Positions 1 through 8,453 of a stretch of DNA of 64,000 nucleotides are shown here, piece by piece. This stretch comes from Alphaproteobacteria bacterium HGW-Alphaproteobacteria-1 (GTDB taxonomy: Bacteria; Pseudomonadota; Alphaproteobacteria; Rhodobacterales; Rhodobacteraceae): NCBI GenBank assembly GCA_002842985.1, contig PHEQ01000001.1, forward strand, positions 186,001-250,000. Reading direction: 5' to 3'. Every line of letters begins with the position of its first letter. Within the stretch, counting starts at the first letter, position 1. The translations under genes and the position numbers were made by a program. The notes below the pieces were generated by a model, which saw nothing but the letters and a program-made list of their open reading frames with translations, was not told the origin of the DNA and ran no database searches.

Positions 1-1
1 G

Positions 2-718
2 GTGCTGACGCTCGACGACGTGGTGCAGGTCACCGAGGGCGACAATTTCATCTATCACGAGATGATGACCCATGTGCCGATCCTGGCCCATGGCGCGGCG
101 CGGCGGGTGCTGATCATCGGCGGCGGCGATGGCGGCATGGCGCGCGAAGTGCTTCGTCACGCCACGGTCGCGCATGTGACGATGGTGGAAATCGACGCGG
201 GCGTGGTGGACTTCTCCAGGAAATACCTGCCGATGATCAGCGCGGGGGCCTTCGATGATCCGCGCCTCGATCTCGTGATCGCCGACGGGGCCGATTTCAT
301 CCGCCAGACTGCGGGCGGCTATGACGTGATCATCGTCGATTCGACCGATCCGGTCGGCCCCGGCGAGGTGCTCTTTACCGACAGCTTCTATGGCCATGCC
401 AAGCGGGCGCTCACCCCGGACGGCATCCTGGTCACGCAAAACGGCGTGCCATTCCTGCAAGGCGCGGAGTTGACCAACACCATGCGCGCGTTCCGCGCGC
501 TCTTTGTCGATGCCACCTGTTATCTTGCCACCATCCCCACCTATGCGGGCGGGCCAATGGCCTTTGGCTGGGGCACCGATGGCCCGGCGCGGGCCACGCC
601 GCTTGACGTCCTCCAAGGCCGGTTCAACGCCGCAGGGATCGTGACCGATTACTACACCCCCGATGTGCACAAGGCCGCCTTTGCCCTGCCGGGATACGTG
701 GCGCGCCTTCTGCCCTGA
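2..718 (+). CDS. speE: Spermidine synthase, 5'-truncated by window edge
   Basis: The reading frame is open from the first bases, so the first ~40-45 residues of the usual ~280-residue enzyme lie outside the window; the GTG at base 2 is probably internal. The family transfers an aminopropyl group from decarboxylated SAM to putrescine in the cytosol. Visible signatures are the nucleotide-binding loop GGGDGGMAREVLRH, the acidic VEID strand end, and the catalytic-loop signature VDSTDPVGPGEVLF, followed by a YxxxxPTYxGGPMAFG stretch. It is followed tail-to-tail by the minus-strand methyltransferase gene. Family assignment is firm. Spermidine rather than another polyamine as product is the family default. 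Confidence 0.93.
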   Translation: MLTLDDVVQVTEGDNFIYHEMMTHVPILAHGAARRVLIIGGGDGGMAREVLRHATVAHVTMVEIDAGVVDFSRKYLPMISAGAFDDPRLDLVIADGADFIRQTAGGYDVIIVDSTDPVGPGEVLFTDSFYGHAKRALTPDGILVTQNGVPFLQGAELTNTMRAFRALFVDATCYLATIPTYAGGPMAFGWGTDGPARATPLDVLQGRFNAAGIVTDYYTPDVHKAAFALPGYVARLLP

Positions 719-737
719 CTTCGGCGGCGTGGGCGAC

Positions 738-1418
738 CTATTCCCCGCGCACCCGGCGAAAACACAGGATGCGCCCGCGCGATGGCCCCGGATCATAGGT
801 CAGGCCCGAGGCGGACATGCAATCGACGATGCGCTTGATCACCGCGTCGCCATAGCGGCCCGGATGCAGCTCCATCATCACATGGCGGACATGCTCGGGC
901 CAGGGCGCGTCGAAGAGATGCGCCTCTGCCCCTTCGATATCCATGATCACCACATGCGGGCGCACACAGGACATGAGGTCATCAAGGCCCAGATGCGGCA
1001 CCTCGGTCAATGTCTCGGGACGCGCCCCCTCGTCGGCGATGCGCGCCGCCCAGAAGCTGCGCGCGGTATCAAAGGCGAGCGGCGCCGCGCCTCCCGTCAT
1101 GCCCCCCACGGCCCCATGCAGCAGCGTCACCGCGCCGTATCCGTTGCGCGCCAGATTGGCGCGGATGACGGGCAGTATCGCCGGGTTGGCCTCGACCGTG
1201 GTGATGTTCTCGGGGCCACAGACGCGCGCGCAGACCGCCGCGATATAGCCGATGCCCGACCCAAGCTCGAGCACCCGGTGACGCGGCTTGAGCCGCATCG
1301 CGGCGGCCTGCGCCTCATGCGCCTCATACCCGCCCGAGGCAAGCTTGGCATGGATGCGGTCGTTCAGCAGCGCCTCGGGCACCTCGAGGCGCAGCCCGTC
1401 GATCTCATACTCTGCCAT
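738..1418 (-). CDS. FkbM-family SAM-dependent methyltransferase
   Basis: A 226-residue protein. The start chosen is the ATG at 1418 (MAEYEIDGLRL), because the upstream in-frame extension does not look like protein and would reach the pth start. A SAM-binding motif ELGSGIGYI lies near residue 51, followed by the VEANP acidic motif and the IMDIEGAEAHLF segment typical of FkbM proteins, which usually O-methylate small molecules or sugars. The substrate cannot be told from sequence. It is transcribed divergently from pth with about 74 bp between starts, and converges on speE. Confidence 0.8.
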   Translation of the reverse strand: MAEYEIDGLRLEVPEALLNDRIHAKLASGGYEAHEAQAAAMRLKPRHRVLELGSGIGYIAAVCARVCGPENITTVEANPAILPVIRANLARNGYGAVTLLHGAVGGMTGGAAPLAFDTARSFWAARIADEGARPETLTEVPHLGLDDLMSCVRPHVVIMDIEGAEAHLFDAPWPEHVRHVMMELHPGRYGDAVIKRIVDCMSASGLTYDPGPSRGRILCFRRVRGE

Positions 1419-1492
1419 GCCCTGCCCCTTGCCGTTGATTCCGCGCGGCCAAACCCCTAGACCATCCACATCAAAGAACGGGGGCGCGGGCA

Positions 1493-2179
1493 ATGCAACT
1501 CTTTGTCGGGCTTGGCAATCCGGGCGCGAAATATGCGGGCAACCGCCACAATATCGGGTTCATGGCCGTGGATGCCATTGCCGGGGCGCATGGCTTTGGT
1601 CCGTGGCGGGCGAAATTTCAGGGTCAGGTGAGCGAGGGTGTTCTGGAAGGCGAAAAGGTGATCCTGCTCAAGCCCGAGACCTTCATGAACCTCTCGGGGC
1701 AATCGGTCGGAGAGGCCGCGCGTTTCTACAAGATCGCCCCCGAAGCCGTGACCGTCTTTCATGACGAACTTGACCTTGCCCCGGCCAAGCTGCGCGTCAA
1801 GCGCGGCGGCGGGCACGCGGGCCATAACGGGCTGCGCTCGATCACGGCCCATATCGGGGCCGAGTTCCAGCGCGTGCGCCTTGGGATCGGCCATCCGGGG
1901 CACAAGGACCGGGTGGCGGGCTATGTGTTGCAGGACTTCGCCAAGGCGGATGCCGAATGGCTCGATGACCTGATGCGCGGCATCGCCGAGGGCGCGCCGT
2001 GGCTGGCCAAGGACAAGCCCGAGCGGTTTCAGACCGCCGTGGCGCAGCGGCTGGCCCCCGCGCGGCCCGAGAAGAGCCGACCGAAGCCCGAGCCCGAAAG
2101 CAAGTCCACGCCCGCACCGGCTGCGCCCGAAGAGGATGAACGCAGCGCGCTCCAGAAACTCATGGACCGGTTTCGCTAG
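1493..2179 (+). CDS. pth: Peptidyl-tRNA hydrolase
   Basis: A 228-residue protein that releases tRNA from prematurely dropped peptidyl-tRNAs, recycling tRNA in translation. The N-terminus [20 protein letters not shown] is the diagnostic signature, with the catalytic histidine at residue 19. The [12 protein letters not shown] segment and the HDELDL aspartate motif follow, then [12 protein letters not shown]. The last ~40 residues form a Pro/Glu/Lys-rich tail not present in the ~190-residue E. coli enzyme; such tails are common in alphaproteobacteria. In many relatives the 50S protein bL25 gene precedes pth; here an FkbM gene lies divergently upstream instead. Confidence 0.96.
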   Translation: MQLFVGLGNPGAKYAGNRHNIGFMAVDAIAGAHGFGPWRAKFQGQVSEGVLEGEKVILLKPETFMNLSGQSVGEAARFYKIAPEAVTVFHDELDLAPAKLRVKRGGGHAGHNGLRSITAHIGAEFQRVRLGIGHPGHKDRVAGYVLQDFAKADAEWLDDLMRGIAEGAPWLAKDKPERFQTAVAQRLAPARPEKSRPKPEPESKSTPAPAAPEEDERSALQKLMDRFR

Positions 2180-2273
2180 CAACAAGACCTGCCCCCTGCC
2201 CGGAGACGCCGTTGCGTCACCCTTGATTTTGCCTGCGCCATTGGCTCCTCTCGGGCGGCAGGGAGGACGGAAC

Positions 2274-3437
2274 ATGCGCGCAGGTTTGAAATGGCTCACC
2301 CGGATCGTTCTGGCGCTTGTGCTCGCGGCACTGGTCGTAGGCCTGTGGAAGCGCGAGGAGATCACGCGCCTCATGGCGGTGAACACGCTCTTTGACGAGG
2401 AGCGGATCGTCTCGAATTTCTCGAACATGGACCGCGCCTTTCTCACCGTGCCGGTGCCGCGCGGCGCGGGGCCGGTCTCGGACCTTCCAAAGGGCGCCGA
2501 GATGAGCCTGCCCGCAGGTGTTGCCGACTGGATCGAGGCACGCGCCGTCACCTCGCTTCTGGTACTGCACGAGGGCCGGATCGTGCATGAAAGCTATCAC
2601 CGGGGCACCGGCCCCGAGGACCGGCGGATAAGCTGGTCGGTGGCCAAAAGCTTTCTGTCTGCCCTCTTCGGCATCGCCGTGGCCGAGGGCCAGATCGCCT
2701 CGCTCGACGATCCGGTGACGGCCTATGCGCCCATGCTGGCGGGCAGCGTCTATGAGGGCACCACCATCCGCCACCTTTTGCAGATGACCAGCGGGGTGGC
2801 GTTCGACGAGGATTATCTCGACTACAATTCCGACATCAACCGCATGGGCAGGGTGCTGGCGCTCGGCGGCACCATGGACGGGTTTGCCGCCTCTCTGACG
2901 GCCCGCGCTGCCCCGCCCGGCACGCGCTGGCACTATGTCTCGATCGACACGCATGTTCTGGCCATGGTGCTGCGCGGCGCGACCGGGCGCGCGCTGCCCG
3001 GTTTCATGTCGGAAAAGCTCATCGTACCGCTGGGATTCGAGGCAGAGCCCTATTTCCTCACCGATGGCGAGGGGGTGGCCTTTGCCCTGGGCGGGCTCAA
3101 CGTGACCACGCGGGACTATGCGCGCTTTGGCCTGATGGTGGCGCGGATGGGGCGCCATGGCGGGGTGCAGGTCGTACCGGAGGACTGGATCGCCGCCTCG
3201 ACCACCCCAAGCGCGCCCACCGAACCGGGCAAGCTGCAATACGGCTATCAATGGTGGATGCCGTCGGATGCGCGCGCGGGCGAGGTCTTCGGCCACGGCA
3301 TATATGGGCAATATATCTATATCGACCGCGCGCGCGATGCGGTGATCGTCGTGACCTCCGCCGACCGGGGCTTTCGCGAGCCGGGGGTGAAGGAGGGCAA
3401 CATCGAAATCCTGCGCCGGATCGCCGCCGCGCTCTGA
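2274..3437 (+). CDS. Membrane-anchored serine hydrolase of the beta-lactamase/class C family
   Basis: A 387-residue protein. The ATG at 2274 follows a GGGAGGA ribosome-binding site, and the product begins with a single hydrophobic segment (about residues 8-24) that would anchor or export it to the periplasm. The class C SxxK motif is SVAK at residues 122-125, and an HGIYGQYIYI stretch near the C-terminus matches the HxG-type third motif. Such proteins are esterases, D-alanyl-peptidases or oligomer hydrolases. The real substrate is unknown. The open frame extends upstream into pth but that part is not coding. Confidence 0.85.
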   Translation: MRAGLKWLTRIVLALVLAALVVGLWKREEITRLMAVNTLFDEERIVSNFSNMDRAFLTVPVPRGAGPVSDLPKGAEMSLPAGVADWIEARAVTSLLVLHEGRIVHESYHRGTGPEDRRISWSVAKSFLSALFGIAVAEGQIASLDDPVTAYAPMLAGSVYEGTTIRHLLQMTSGVAFDEDYLDYNSDINRMGRVLALGGTMDGFAASLTARAAPPGTRWHYVSIDTHVLAMVLRGATGRALPGFMSEKLIVPLGFEAEPYFLTDGEGVAFALGGLNVTTRDYARFGLMVARMGRHGGVQVVPEDWIAASTTPSAPTEPGKLQYGYQWWMPSDARAGEVFGHGIYGQYIYIDRARDAVIVVTSADRGFREPGVKEGNIEILRRIAAAL

Positions 3438-3499
3438 GCCGCGCTTGCCCCGGCCCCGCCCTGCCTTATAGTGAGGAAGGTGAACAGGGAGGAGCAAAC

Positions 3500-3880
3500 A
3501 TGAGCATCAGGATGGTTCCATCGGAAAACGTGCTGGGTGGCACGCTCTCGCCCTGCTCGTCCGCCCCGCTCACCGGGTTCTTTCGCGACGGGCATTGCAA
3601 TACCTGCGCCGAGGACAGCGGCAGCCATACGGTCTGCGCGGTGATGACAGCCGAATTCCTTGCCTATTCCAAATATGTCGGCAACGACCTGAGCACGCCG
3701 CGCCCCGAATTCCGCTTTCCGGGGCTGACCCCCGGCGACCGCTGGTGCCTGTGCGCGGGCCGCTTTCTTCAGGCCCATGACGAGGGTTGCGCGCCGAAGG
3801 TCGATCTGGCGGCGACCCATGCCCGCGCCCTTGACATCGTGCCGCTTGCGGTTCTGCGCGAACACGCGGCGGAGGGCTGA
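3500..3880 (+). CDS. DUF2237-family protein
   Basis: A 126-residue protein starting at ATG 3500, a few bases after a GGGAGGA site. The sequence opens with NVLGGTLSPCSSAPLTGFFRDGHCNT and has cysteine-containing blocks SHTVCAVMT and DRWCLCAGRF. This layout is typical of DUF2237, a small conserved family of unknown function found in bacteria and plants. Several cysteines could bind metal or form disulfides, but the protein has no signal peptide. It is followed after 3 bp by a CMD-family gene on the same strand, so the two are probably cotranscribed. Confidence 0.75.
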   Translation: MSIRMVPSENVLGGTLSPCSSAPLTGFFRDGHCNTCAEDSGSHTVCAVMTAEFLAYSKYVGNDLSTPRPEFRFPGLTPGDRWCLCAGRFLQAHDEGCAPKVDLAATHARALDIVPLAVLREHAAEG

Positions 3881-3883
3881 GCG

Positions 3884-4279
3884 ATGGCCACGGTCCCGCT
3901 TTTGTCGGATGCAGAGATGAGCGCCGAGGCGCGCGCCGTTCTCGACGATATCCGCGCCACGCGCGGCACCGATTTCATCAACAATTTCTGGCGCGCGCTG
4001 GCCCATGACCCGGCGCTTCTCGATGCCACGTGGCAACGGCTCAAGAGCGTGATGGGCCCCGGCACCCTTGATCCGCTGACCAAGGAATTGATCTATATCG
4101 CCGTCTCGGTGGCCAATGGATGTGAATACTGCGCCCATTCCCACACAGCCGCCGCACGCGCCAGGGGGATGACCAGCGCACAGCATGGCGAACTGCTCTC
4201 GGTGATCGGCATGGCCTCTCAGACCAACGCACTGGCGACAGCGCTTCAGGTGCCGGTGGACGACGCCTTCAAGCTCTGA
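3884..4279 (+). CDS. Carboxymuconolactone decarboxylase (AhpD-like) family protein
   Basis: A 131-residue protein with the AhpD-type redox motif CEYCAHSH (C80, C83, H87) inside the helical CMD fold. Members with this CxxC-xxxH pattern act as alkylhydroperoxidase-like thiol reductants rather than true decarboxylases. The preceding region VMGPGTLDPLTKELIYIAVS is the usual CMD lead-in. It lies immediately after the DUF2237 gene and ends 15 bp before the convergent trpB. An oxidative-stress role is inferred from the motif only. Confidence 0.85.
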   Translation: MATVPLLSDAEMSAEARAVLDDIRATRGTDFINNFWRALAHDPALLDATWQRLKSVMGPGTLDPLTKELIYIAVSVANGCEYCAHSHTAAARARGMTSAQHGELLSVIGMASQTNALATALQVPVDDAFKL

Positions 4280-4294
4280 AACCAGCGCGGCGCG

Positions 4295-5521
4295 TCAGAT
4301 CTTCATGTCAAAGCCCAGATGCTTGGCGACGGTAAAAATGTCCTTGTCGCCGCGCCCGCACATGTTCATGACCAAAAGGTGATCGCGCGGCAGCTCCGGT
4401 GCGATCTTGGCGACATGGGCCAGCGCATGGCTGGGCTCGAGCGCGGGAATGATGCCTTCCGTCTCGCAGCACAGTTGGAACGCGGCCAGCGCCTCGGTGT
4501 CGGTGATCGAGACGTATTTCGCGCGGCCCGTCTCGTGCAACCAGCTATGCTCGGGGCCGATGCCGGGATAGTCGAGACCCGCCGAGATCGAGTGCCCTTC
4601 AAGGATCTGCCCGTCATCGTCCTGCAACAGATAGGTGCGGTTTCCATGCAGCACGCCGGGACGCCCGCCGGTCAGGCTTGCGCAATGCTCCATCCGGTCA
4701 TCGACGCCGTGGCCCCCGGCCTCGACCCCGATGATCGCGACCTCCTTGTCGTCGAGGAACGGATAGAACAGCCCCATCGCATTGGACCCGCCGCCGATGG
4801 CCGCGACCAAAGTGTCGGGCAGTCGGCCCTCGGCCTCGTTCATCTGCTCACGTGTTTCCTTGCCGATGATCGCCTGAAAATCGCGCACCATCGCCGGATA
4901 GGGGTGCGGGCCCGCCACCGTGCCGATGCAATAGAACGTGTCGCGCACATTCGTGACCCAGTCGCGCAGCGCATCGTTCATCGCATCCTTGAGCGTGCCG
5001 CGCCCCGATGTGACCGGCACCACCTCGGCCCCCAGAAGCCGCATCCGGAACACGTTGGGTGCCTGCCGCTCCACGTCATGCGCACCCATGTAGACCACGC
5101 ATTGCAGCCCGAACTTGGCGCAGACCGTGGCCGTGGCCACACCGTGCTGGCCTGCGCCGGTTTCCGCGATGATGCGTTTCTTGCCCATGCGGCGGGCAAG
5201 GATGATCTGGCCCAGCACGTTGTTGATCTTGTGCGCACCGGTATGGTTCAGCTCGTCGCGCTTGAGATAAATCTTCGCGCCTCCCAACCGCTCGGTCAGC
5301 CGCTCGGCGAAATAGAGCGGACTGGGCCGGCCCACGTAATGTTTCCAGAGATAGTCCATCTCGGCCCAGAAATCCGGATCGGTCTTGGCGTGCTCATAGC
5401 GCTCTTCCAGTTCCAGAATGAGCGGCATCAACGTCTCCGACACGAAGCGCCCGCCGAAATCGCCGAACCGGCCCTTTTCGTCGGGGCCGGTCATGAAGGA
5501 ATTGAACAGGTCATTGGCCAT
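4295..5521 (-). CDS. trpB: Tryptophan synthase beta chain
   Basis: A 408-residue PLP enzyme that condenses indole with serine to give tryptophan. The start is ATG 5521 ([10 protein letters not shown]); the longer frame is not needed. The PLP lysine is K98 in HTGAHKIN, and the phosphate-binding run GGGSNAMG is present. Length and sequence match the TrpB1 type that works with TrpA. In many Rhodobacterales trpF lies directly upstream and trpA is elsewhere; here no other trp gene is in the window, and the divergent neighbour is a response regulator. Confidence 0.97.
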   Translation of the reverse strand: MANDLFNSFMTGPDEKGRFGDFGGRFVSETLMPLILELEERYEHAKTDPDFWAEMDYLWKHYVGRPSPLYFAERLTERLGGAKIYLKRDELNHTGAHKINNVLGQIILARRMGKKRIIAETGAGQHGVATATVCAKFGLQCVVYMGAHDVERQAPNVFRMRLLGAEVVPVTSGRGTLKDAMNDALRDWVTNVRDTFYCIGTVAGPHPYPAMVRDFQAIIGKETREQMNEAEGRLPDTLVAAIGGGSNAMGLFYPFLDDKEVAIIGVEAGGHGVDDRMEHCASLTGGRPGVLHGNRTYLLQDDDGQILEGHSISAGLDYPGIGPEHSWLHETGRAKYVSITDTEALAAFQLCCETEGIIPALEPSHALAHVAKIAPELPRDHLLVMNMCGRGDKDIFTVAKHLGFDMKI

Positions 5522-5634
5522 GGATCGCGCCCCTCTCTTGGTTCTGACCGTCCTAGTGCGCAGCGCGCCCGAGGGCAAGGCGCGCGCACGTCGATAGCGG
5601 TGGCAGGGCCGCGAAAATCGGCTAGGGTCGCGCC

Positions 5635-6309
5635 ATGATCACACCTTTGCTCATCGTCGAGGACGATCCCGAGATCACCTCTGCCCTTGTTCGGGGCTTG
5701 CGGTTGCACGGTTACGGGGCCGAGGCCGAGAACCGCGCGGCGCGCGCGCTCGACCGGCTGTGCTCGGGCCGGTTTGCCTGCGCCATCGTCGATGTGATGC
5801 TTGGGGCCGACAGCGGGCTTGACCTTGTGCGCGCGGCGCGGGCGCGCGGTGCATCCCTGCCCATTCTCATGCTCTCGGCGCTTGCGGATGTCGAGCATCG
5901 CGCGGCGGGGCTGGAGGCGGGGGCGGATGATTACGTGGTCAAGCCCTTCTCGCTCGATGAACTGGTGGCGCGGCTGCGGGTGCAGGAACGGCGCGCCGAG
6001 CGGCAACAACCCGCGCAGCTTCTGCCTGACCGTCGGTTGATACGCGGCGGCGCGACCGTGGTGCTGACCGACCGCGAACATGCGCTCTTGCGCCTGCTTC
6101 TGGCGCATCGCGCGGCCCCCCTGCCCCGCCACACCATCTTCGAGGCGCTCTGGGCAACGGAGGGATCGGCCAGCGAGAACGTCGTCGATGTCTATATCGG
6201 TTATCTGCGCAAGAAACTGACCGAGGGCGATTTCGGGTTTGAAATCAGGACGATTCGCAATCAGGGCTTTGTTGTCGAGGGGCTGGCCCCACAGACCGGG
6301 GCGCCCTGA
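5635..6309 (+). CDS. OmpR/PhoB-type response regulator
   Basis: A 224-residue transcription factor. The receiver domain (about 1-120) has the acidic pocket ED at residues 9-10, the phospho-acceptor D53 in IVDVMLG, and the conserved lysine K103 in VVKPFS. A winged-helix Trans_reg_C domain follows (about 130-220), ending in [13 protein letters not shown]. It sits about 106 bp upstream of pqqA on the same strand, and an unpaired sensor kinase lies convergent just beyond pqqE. The two probably form a two-component pair split by the pqq operon. A role in quinoprotein or C1 control is inferred from position. Confidence 0.9.
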   Translation: MITPLLIVEDDPEITSALVRGLRLHGYGAEAENRAARALDRLCSGRFACAIVDVMLGADSGLDLVRAARARGASLPILMLSALADVEHRAAGLEAGADDYVVKPFSLDELVARLRVQERRAERQQPAQLLPDRRLIRGGATVVLTDREHALLRLLLAHRAAPLPRHTIFEALWATEGSASENVVDVYIGYLRKKLTEGDFGFEIRTIRNQGFVVEGLAPQTGAP

Positions 6310-6331
6310 TCCCGACCAAAGTCTGTATCCG

Positions 6332-6346
6332 TCTTATAAATTAAGA
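6332..6346. promoter_or_regulatory. 15-bp AT-rich palindrome upstream of pqqA
   Basis: TCTTATAAATTAAGA has perfect 5-bp arms TCTTA/TAAGA. It is centred about 77 bp before the pqqA start and stands out in GC-rich surroundings. Nearly the same site occurs at 18353-18367 in the divergent promoter of the quinoprotein-associated ABC operon. It is a candidate operator for a shared dimeric regulator. Confidence 0.5.
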
Positions 6347-6415
6347 GTCGCCCGCGCGCGTCCCTTGTGGCAGGTTTCATATGTCCGACACGCAAATCTT
6401 GAGGAGGGAATTGTC

Positions 6416-6511
6416 ATGGCATGGACCAAACCGACCATCCGCGAACTGGAATGCGGCATGGAAATCAACATGTACGGGCCCGGCGCAGAAGACGACGGCG
6501 TCCTGTTCTGA
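6416..6511 (+). CDS. pqqA: PQQ precursor peptide PqqA
   Basis: A 31-residue ribosomally made peptide. The start is ATG 6416 after a GAGGAGGG site; the longer open frame from 6239 is overlap with the regulator gene. The substrate residues of PQQ synthesis, Glu16 and Tyr20, are present in EINMY with the required three-residue spacing. The N-terminus (WTKPTIRELECGM) matches the leader that PqqD binds. PqqE crosslinks the Glu and Tyr, and a protease then frees the product. It is first in the pqqABCDE operon, 24 bp before pqqB. Confidence 0.95.
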   Translation: MAWTKPTIRELECGMEINMYGPGAEDDGVLF

Positions 6512-6535
6512 GACTTTGACCGCGCGGGGTGACAC

Positions 6536-7432
6536 ATGACATTCCGCGCGCGTATTCTCGGGGCCGCCGCTGGTGGTGGCCTGCCGCAGTGGAATTGCGG
6601 GTGCCGCAATTGCAATCTCGCGCGGATCGGTGCTATCCCCAAACTGACACAATCCTCGCTTGCTCTTTCGGGCGCGGATGGGTCTTGGGCAATTCTCAAT
6701 GCCTCTCCCGACATCAGGGAGCAACTCACGCTGGCCCGGTCTCTCCATCCTTCGGGCCTGCGTGAGTTGCCTTTGGCGGCGGTGCTTGTGACCAATGGCG
6801 ATATCGACCATGTCGCGGGATTGCTCACGCTGAGGGAATCGCAACCCTTCACGCTGTTTGCCACGCCCGCAATCCACGATGTGCTCGACGCCAACCCGAT
6901 CTTCGATGCGGTCAACCGCGATCTTGTGCCAAGGCGCGCCATTGCGCTGGAAGAGGAGTTCGAGCTGGTGGCGGGCCTCGCGGCGCGGCTTTTCGCCGTT
7001 CCGGGCAAGGTGCCGCTCTACATGGAGGCGGGTGAGGTGGTGACCGATCTCATGGGCGAACAGACCGTAGGGGTCGAGATCGAGGCCGGGGGCCGCCGTA
7101 TCTACTACATCCCCGGCTGCGCGCATCTCGGCGACGATCTGGCCACCCGCATCCGGGGCGCAGACCTGCTTTTCTTCGACGGCACGCTCTGGCGCGACGA
7201 CGAGATGATCCGTGAAGGCCTTGGTCACAAGACCGGCGCGCGCATGGGGCACATGTCGATGAGCGGCCCCGGCGGCTCCATCGCGGCCATGGCCGATCTC
7301 GGCATCGCGCAAAAGGTTTTCGTGCACATGAACAACACCAACCCGGTGCTGCGCCCCGACGCGCCCGAGCGCGCCGAGGCGGAGGCGGCGGGCTGGATCA
7401 TCGGACAGGACGGAATGGAAATCACACCATGA
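6536..7432 (+). CDS. pqqB: PqqB, metallo-hydrolase-fold enzyme of PQQ synthesis
   Basis: A 298-residue protein of the metallo-beta-lactamase fold. PqqB is thought to hydroxylate the tyrosine part of the PqqA-derived intermediate and is needed before the PqqC step. The N-terminal zinc-binding cysteines NCGCRNC (C21, C23, C26) are intact. The TNGDIDHVAGLL segment carries the family's version of the HxHxDH site. Its stop overlaps the pqqC start by ATGA (7429-7432), showing translational coupling in the operon. Confidence 0.96.
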   Translation: MTFRARILGAAAGGGLPQWNCGCRNCNLARIGAIPKLTQSSLALSGADGSWAILNASPDIREQLTLARSLHPSGLRELPLAAVLVTNGDIDHVAGLLTLRESQPFTLFATPAIHDVLDANPIFDAVNRDLVPRRAIALEEEFELVAGLAARLFAVPGKVPLYMEAGEVVTDLMGEQTVGVEIEAGGRRIYYIPGCAHLGDDLATRIRGADLLFFDGTLWRDDEMIREGLGHKTGARMGHMSMSGPGGSIAAMADLGIAQKVFVHMNNTNPVLRPDAPERAEAEAAGWIIGQDGMEITP

Positions 7433-8178
7433 CCGCATCACGCGAGGCCTTCGAGGCACGGCTGCGCCAGATCGGGGCGGAGCGCTATCACGACCGCCAC
7501 CCGTTTCACAAGCTGCTGCACGGCGGCGGCTGCACCCCCGATCAGGTGCGCGCCTGGGTGATCAACCGCTATTACTATCAGCACACGATCCCGATGAAGG
7601 ACGCGGCCTTCATGAGCCGGGTGGAAGACCCCGCGCTGCGCCGCATCTGGCGCTCGCGGATCGAGGATCACGACGGCACCGCCGAGAACGAGGGCGGCAT
7701 CCGCCGCTGGCTGCGGCTGGCCGAGGCGGTGGGGCTTGACCCCGATTACGTCGCCTCGCGCAAGGGCGTGCTGCCTGCCACGCGCTTTGCCTGCGATGCC
7801 TATCTGCGCTTCGTGCGCGAGCGCCCGCTGCTCGAGGCCGTCGCCGCCTCGCTGACCGAGCTTTTCGCGCCGAAAATCCACGCCGAGCGGATCGAGGGGC
7901 TTCTGGCCAATTACGCCTTCGCCGATGACGCGGCGCTGTCCTATTTCCGCAAACGGCTGACCGAAGCGCCCAAGGACGTTGCCTTTGGGCTCGCTTGGGT
8001 GCTCGACCATGCCGACACCGCCGAAAAACAGGACGCCGCCGCCGCCGCGCTTGAATTCAAGACCGATGTTCTCTGGGCGCAGCTTGACGCGCTGCATCAC
8101 GCCTATGTCGCGCCCGCCGAGATCCCGCCCGGTGCCTGGCAACCGGGCGAAGGGCTGATGGCCGGGAGGGCCGCGTGA
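7429..8178 (+). CDS. pqqC: Pyrroloquinoline-quinone synthase PqqC
   Basis: A 249-residue cofactor-free oxidase that closes the ring and carries out the final multi-electron oxidation of PQQ biosynthesis, with oxygen as acceptor. The all-helical family signature is clear: YHDRHPFHKLLHGG near the N-terminus, NRYYYQHTIPMKDAAFMSR, and EDHDGT. Length matches the family. It overlaps pqqB by four bases, and its TGA is shared with the ATG of pqqD. Confidence 0.96.
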   Translation: MTASREAFEARLRQIGAERYHDRHPFHKLLHGGGCTPDQVRAWVINRYYYQHTIPMKDAAFMSRVEDPALRRIWRSRIEDHDGTAENEGGIRRWLRLAEAVGLDPDYVASRKGVLPATRFACDAYLRFVRERPLLEAVAASLTELFAPKIHAERIEGLLANYAFADDAALSYFRKRLTEAPKDVAFGLAWVLDHADTAEKQDAAAAALEFKTDVLWAQLDALHHAYVAPAEIPPGAWQPGEGLMAGRAA

Positions 8179-8453
8179 TGACCCCCGAAGAGATCCCCGC
8201 CCTGCCGCGCGGTGTGCGGCTGCATTTCGACCGGGTGCGCGAGGCCTGGGTGCTGCTCGCGCCCGAGCGCGCGATCACGCTTGACGCCACCGGCCACGCG
8301 ATCCTGAGCGAGGTCGACGGCGCGCGCAGTTTCGGCGAGATCACGCAGACGCTGGCCGACCGCTACAACGCGCCGCCCGAGCAGATCGCCGCCGATAGCG
8401 CGGGCTTTCTCGACGCGCTGCGCGCGCGCCGGTTTCTGGACGTGCGGCCATGA
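8178..8453 (+). CDS. pqqD: PqqD, PqqA-binding chaperone
   Basis: A 91-residue RRE-fold protein that binds PqqA and presents it to the radical-SAM enzyme PqqE. The ATG at 8178 overlaps the pqqC stop (TGATG); an in-frame GTG one codon earlier is possible but less likely. Matching features are LPRGVRLHFDRVREAWVLLAPE and the ILSEVDGARSF segment. Its end overlaps the pqqE start by ATGA. In some methylotrophs pqqC and pqqD are fused; here they are separate. Confidence 0.94.
   Translation: MTPEEIPALPRGVRLHFDRVREAWVLLAPERAITLDATGHAILSEVDGARSFGEITQTLADRYNAPPEQIAADSAGFLDALRARRFLDVRP

Noticed and set aside
2136..2273. Upstream extension of the serine hydrolase into pth
   Set aside because: The extension overlaps the pth 3' end and lacks a ribosome-binding site; the ATG at 2274 has one and gives a membrane anchor.
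6239..6415. Extension of pqqA to a 90-residue protein
   Set aside because: The extra part overlaps the regulator gene; PqqA is always a short peptide, and ATG 6416 has a strong ribosome-binding site.
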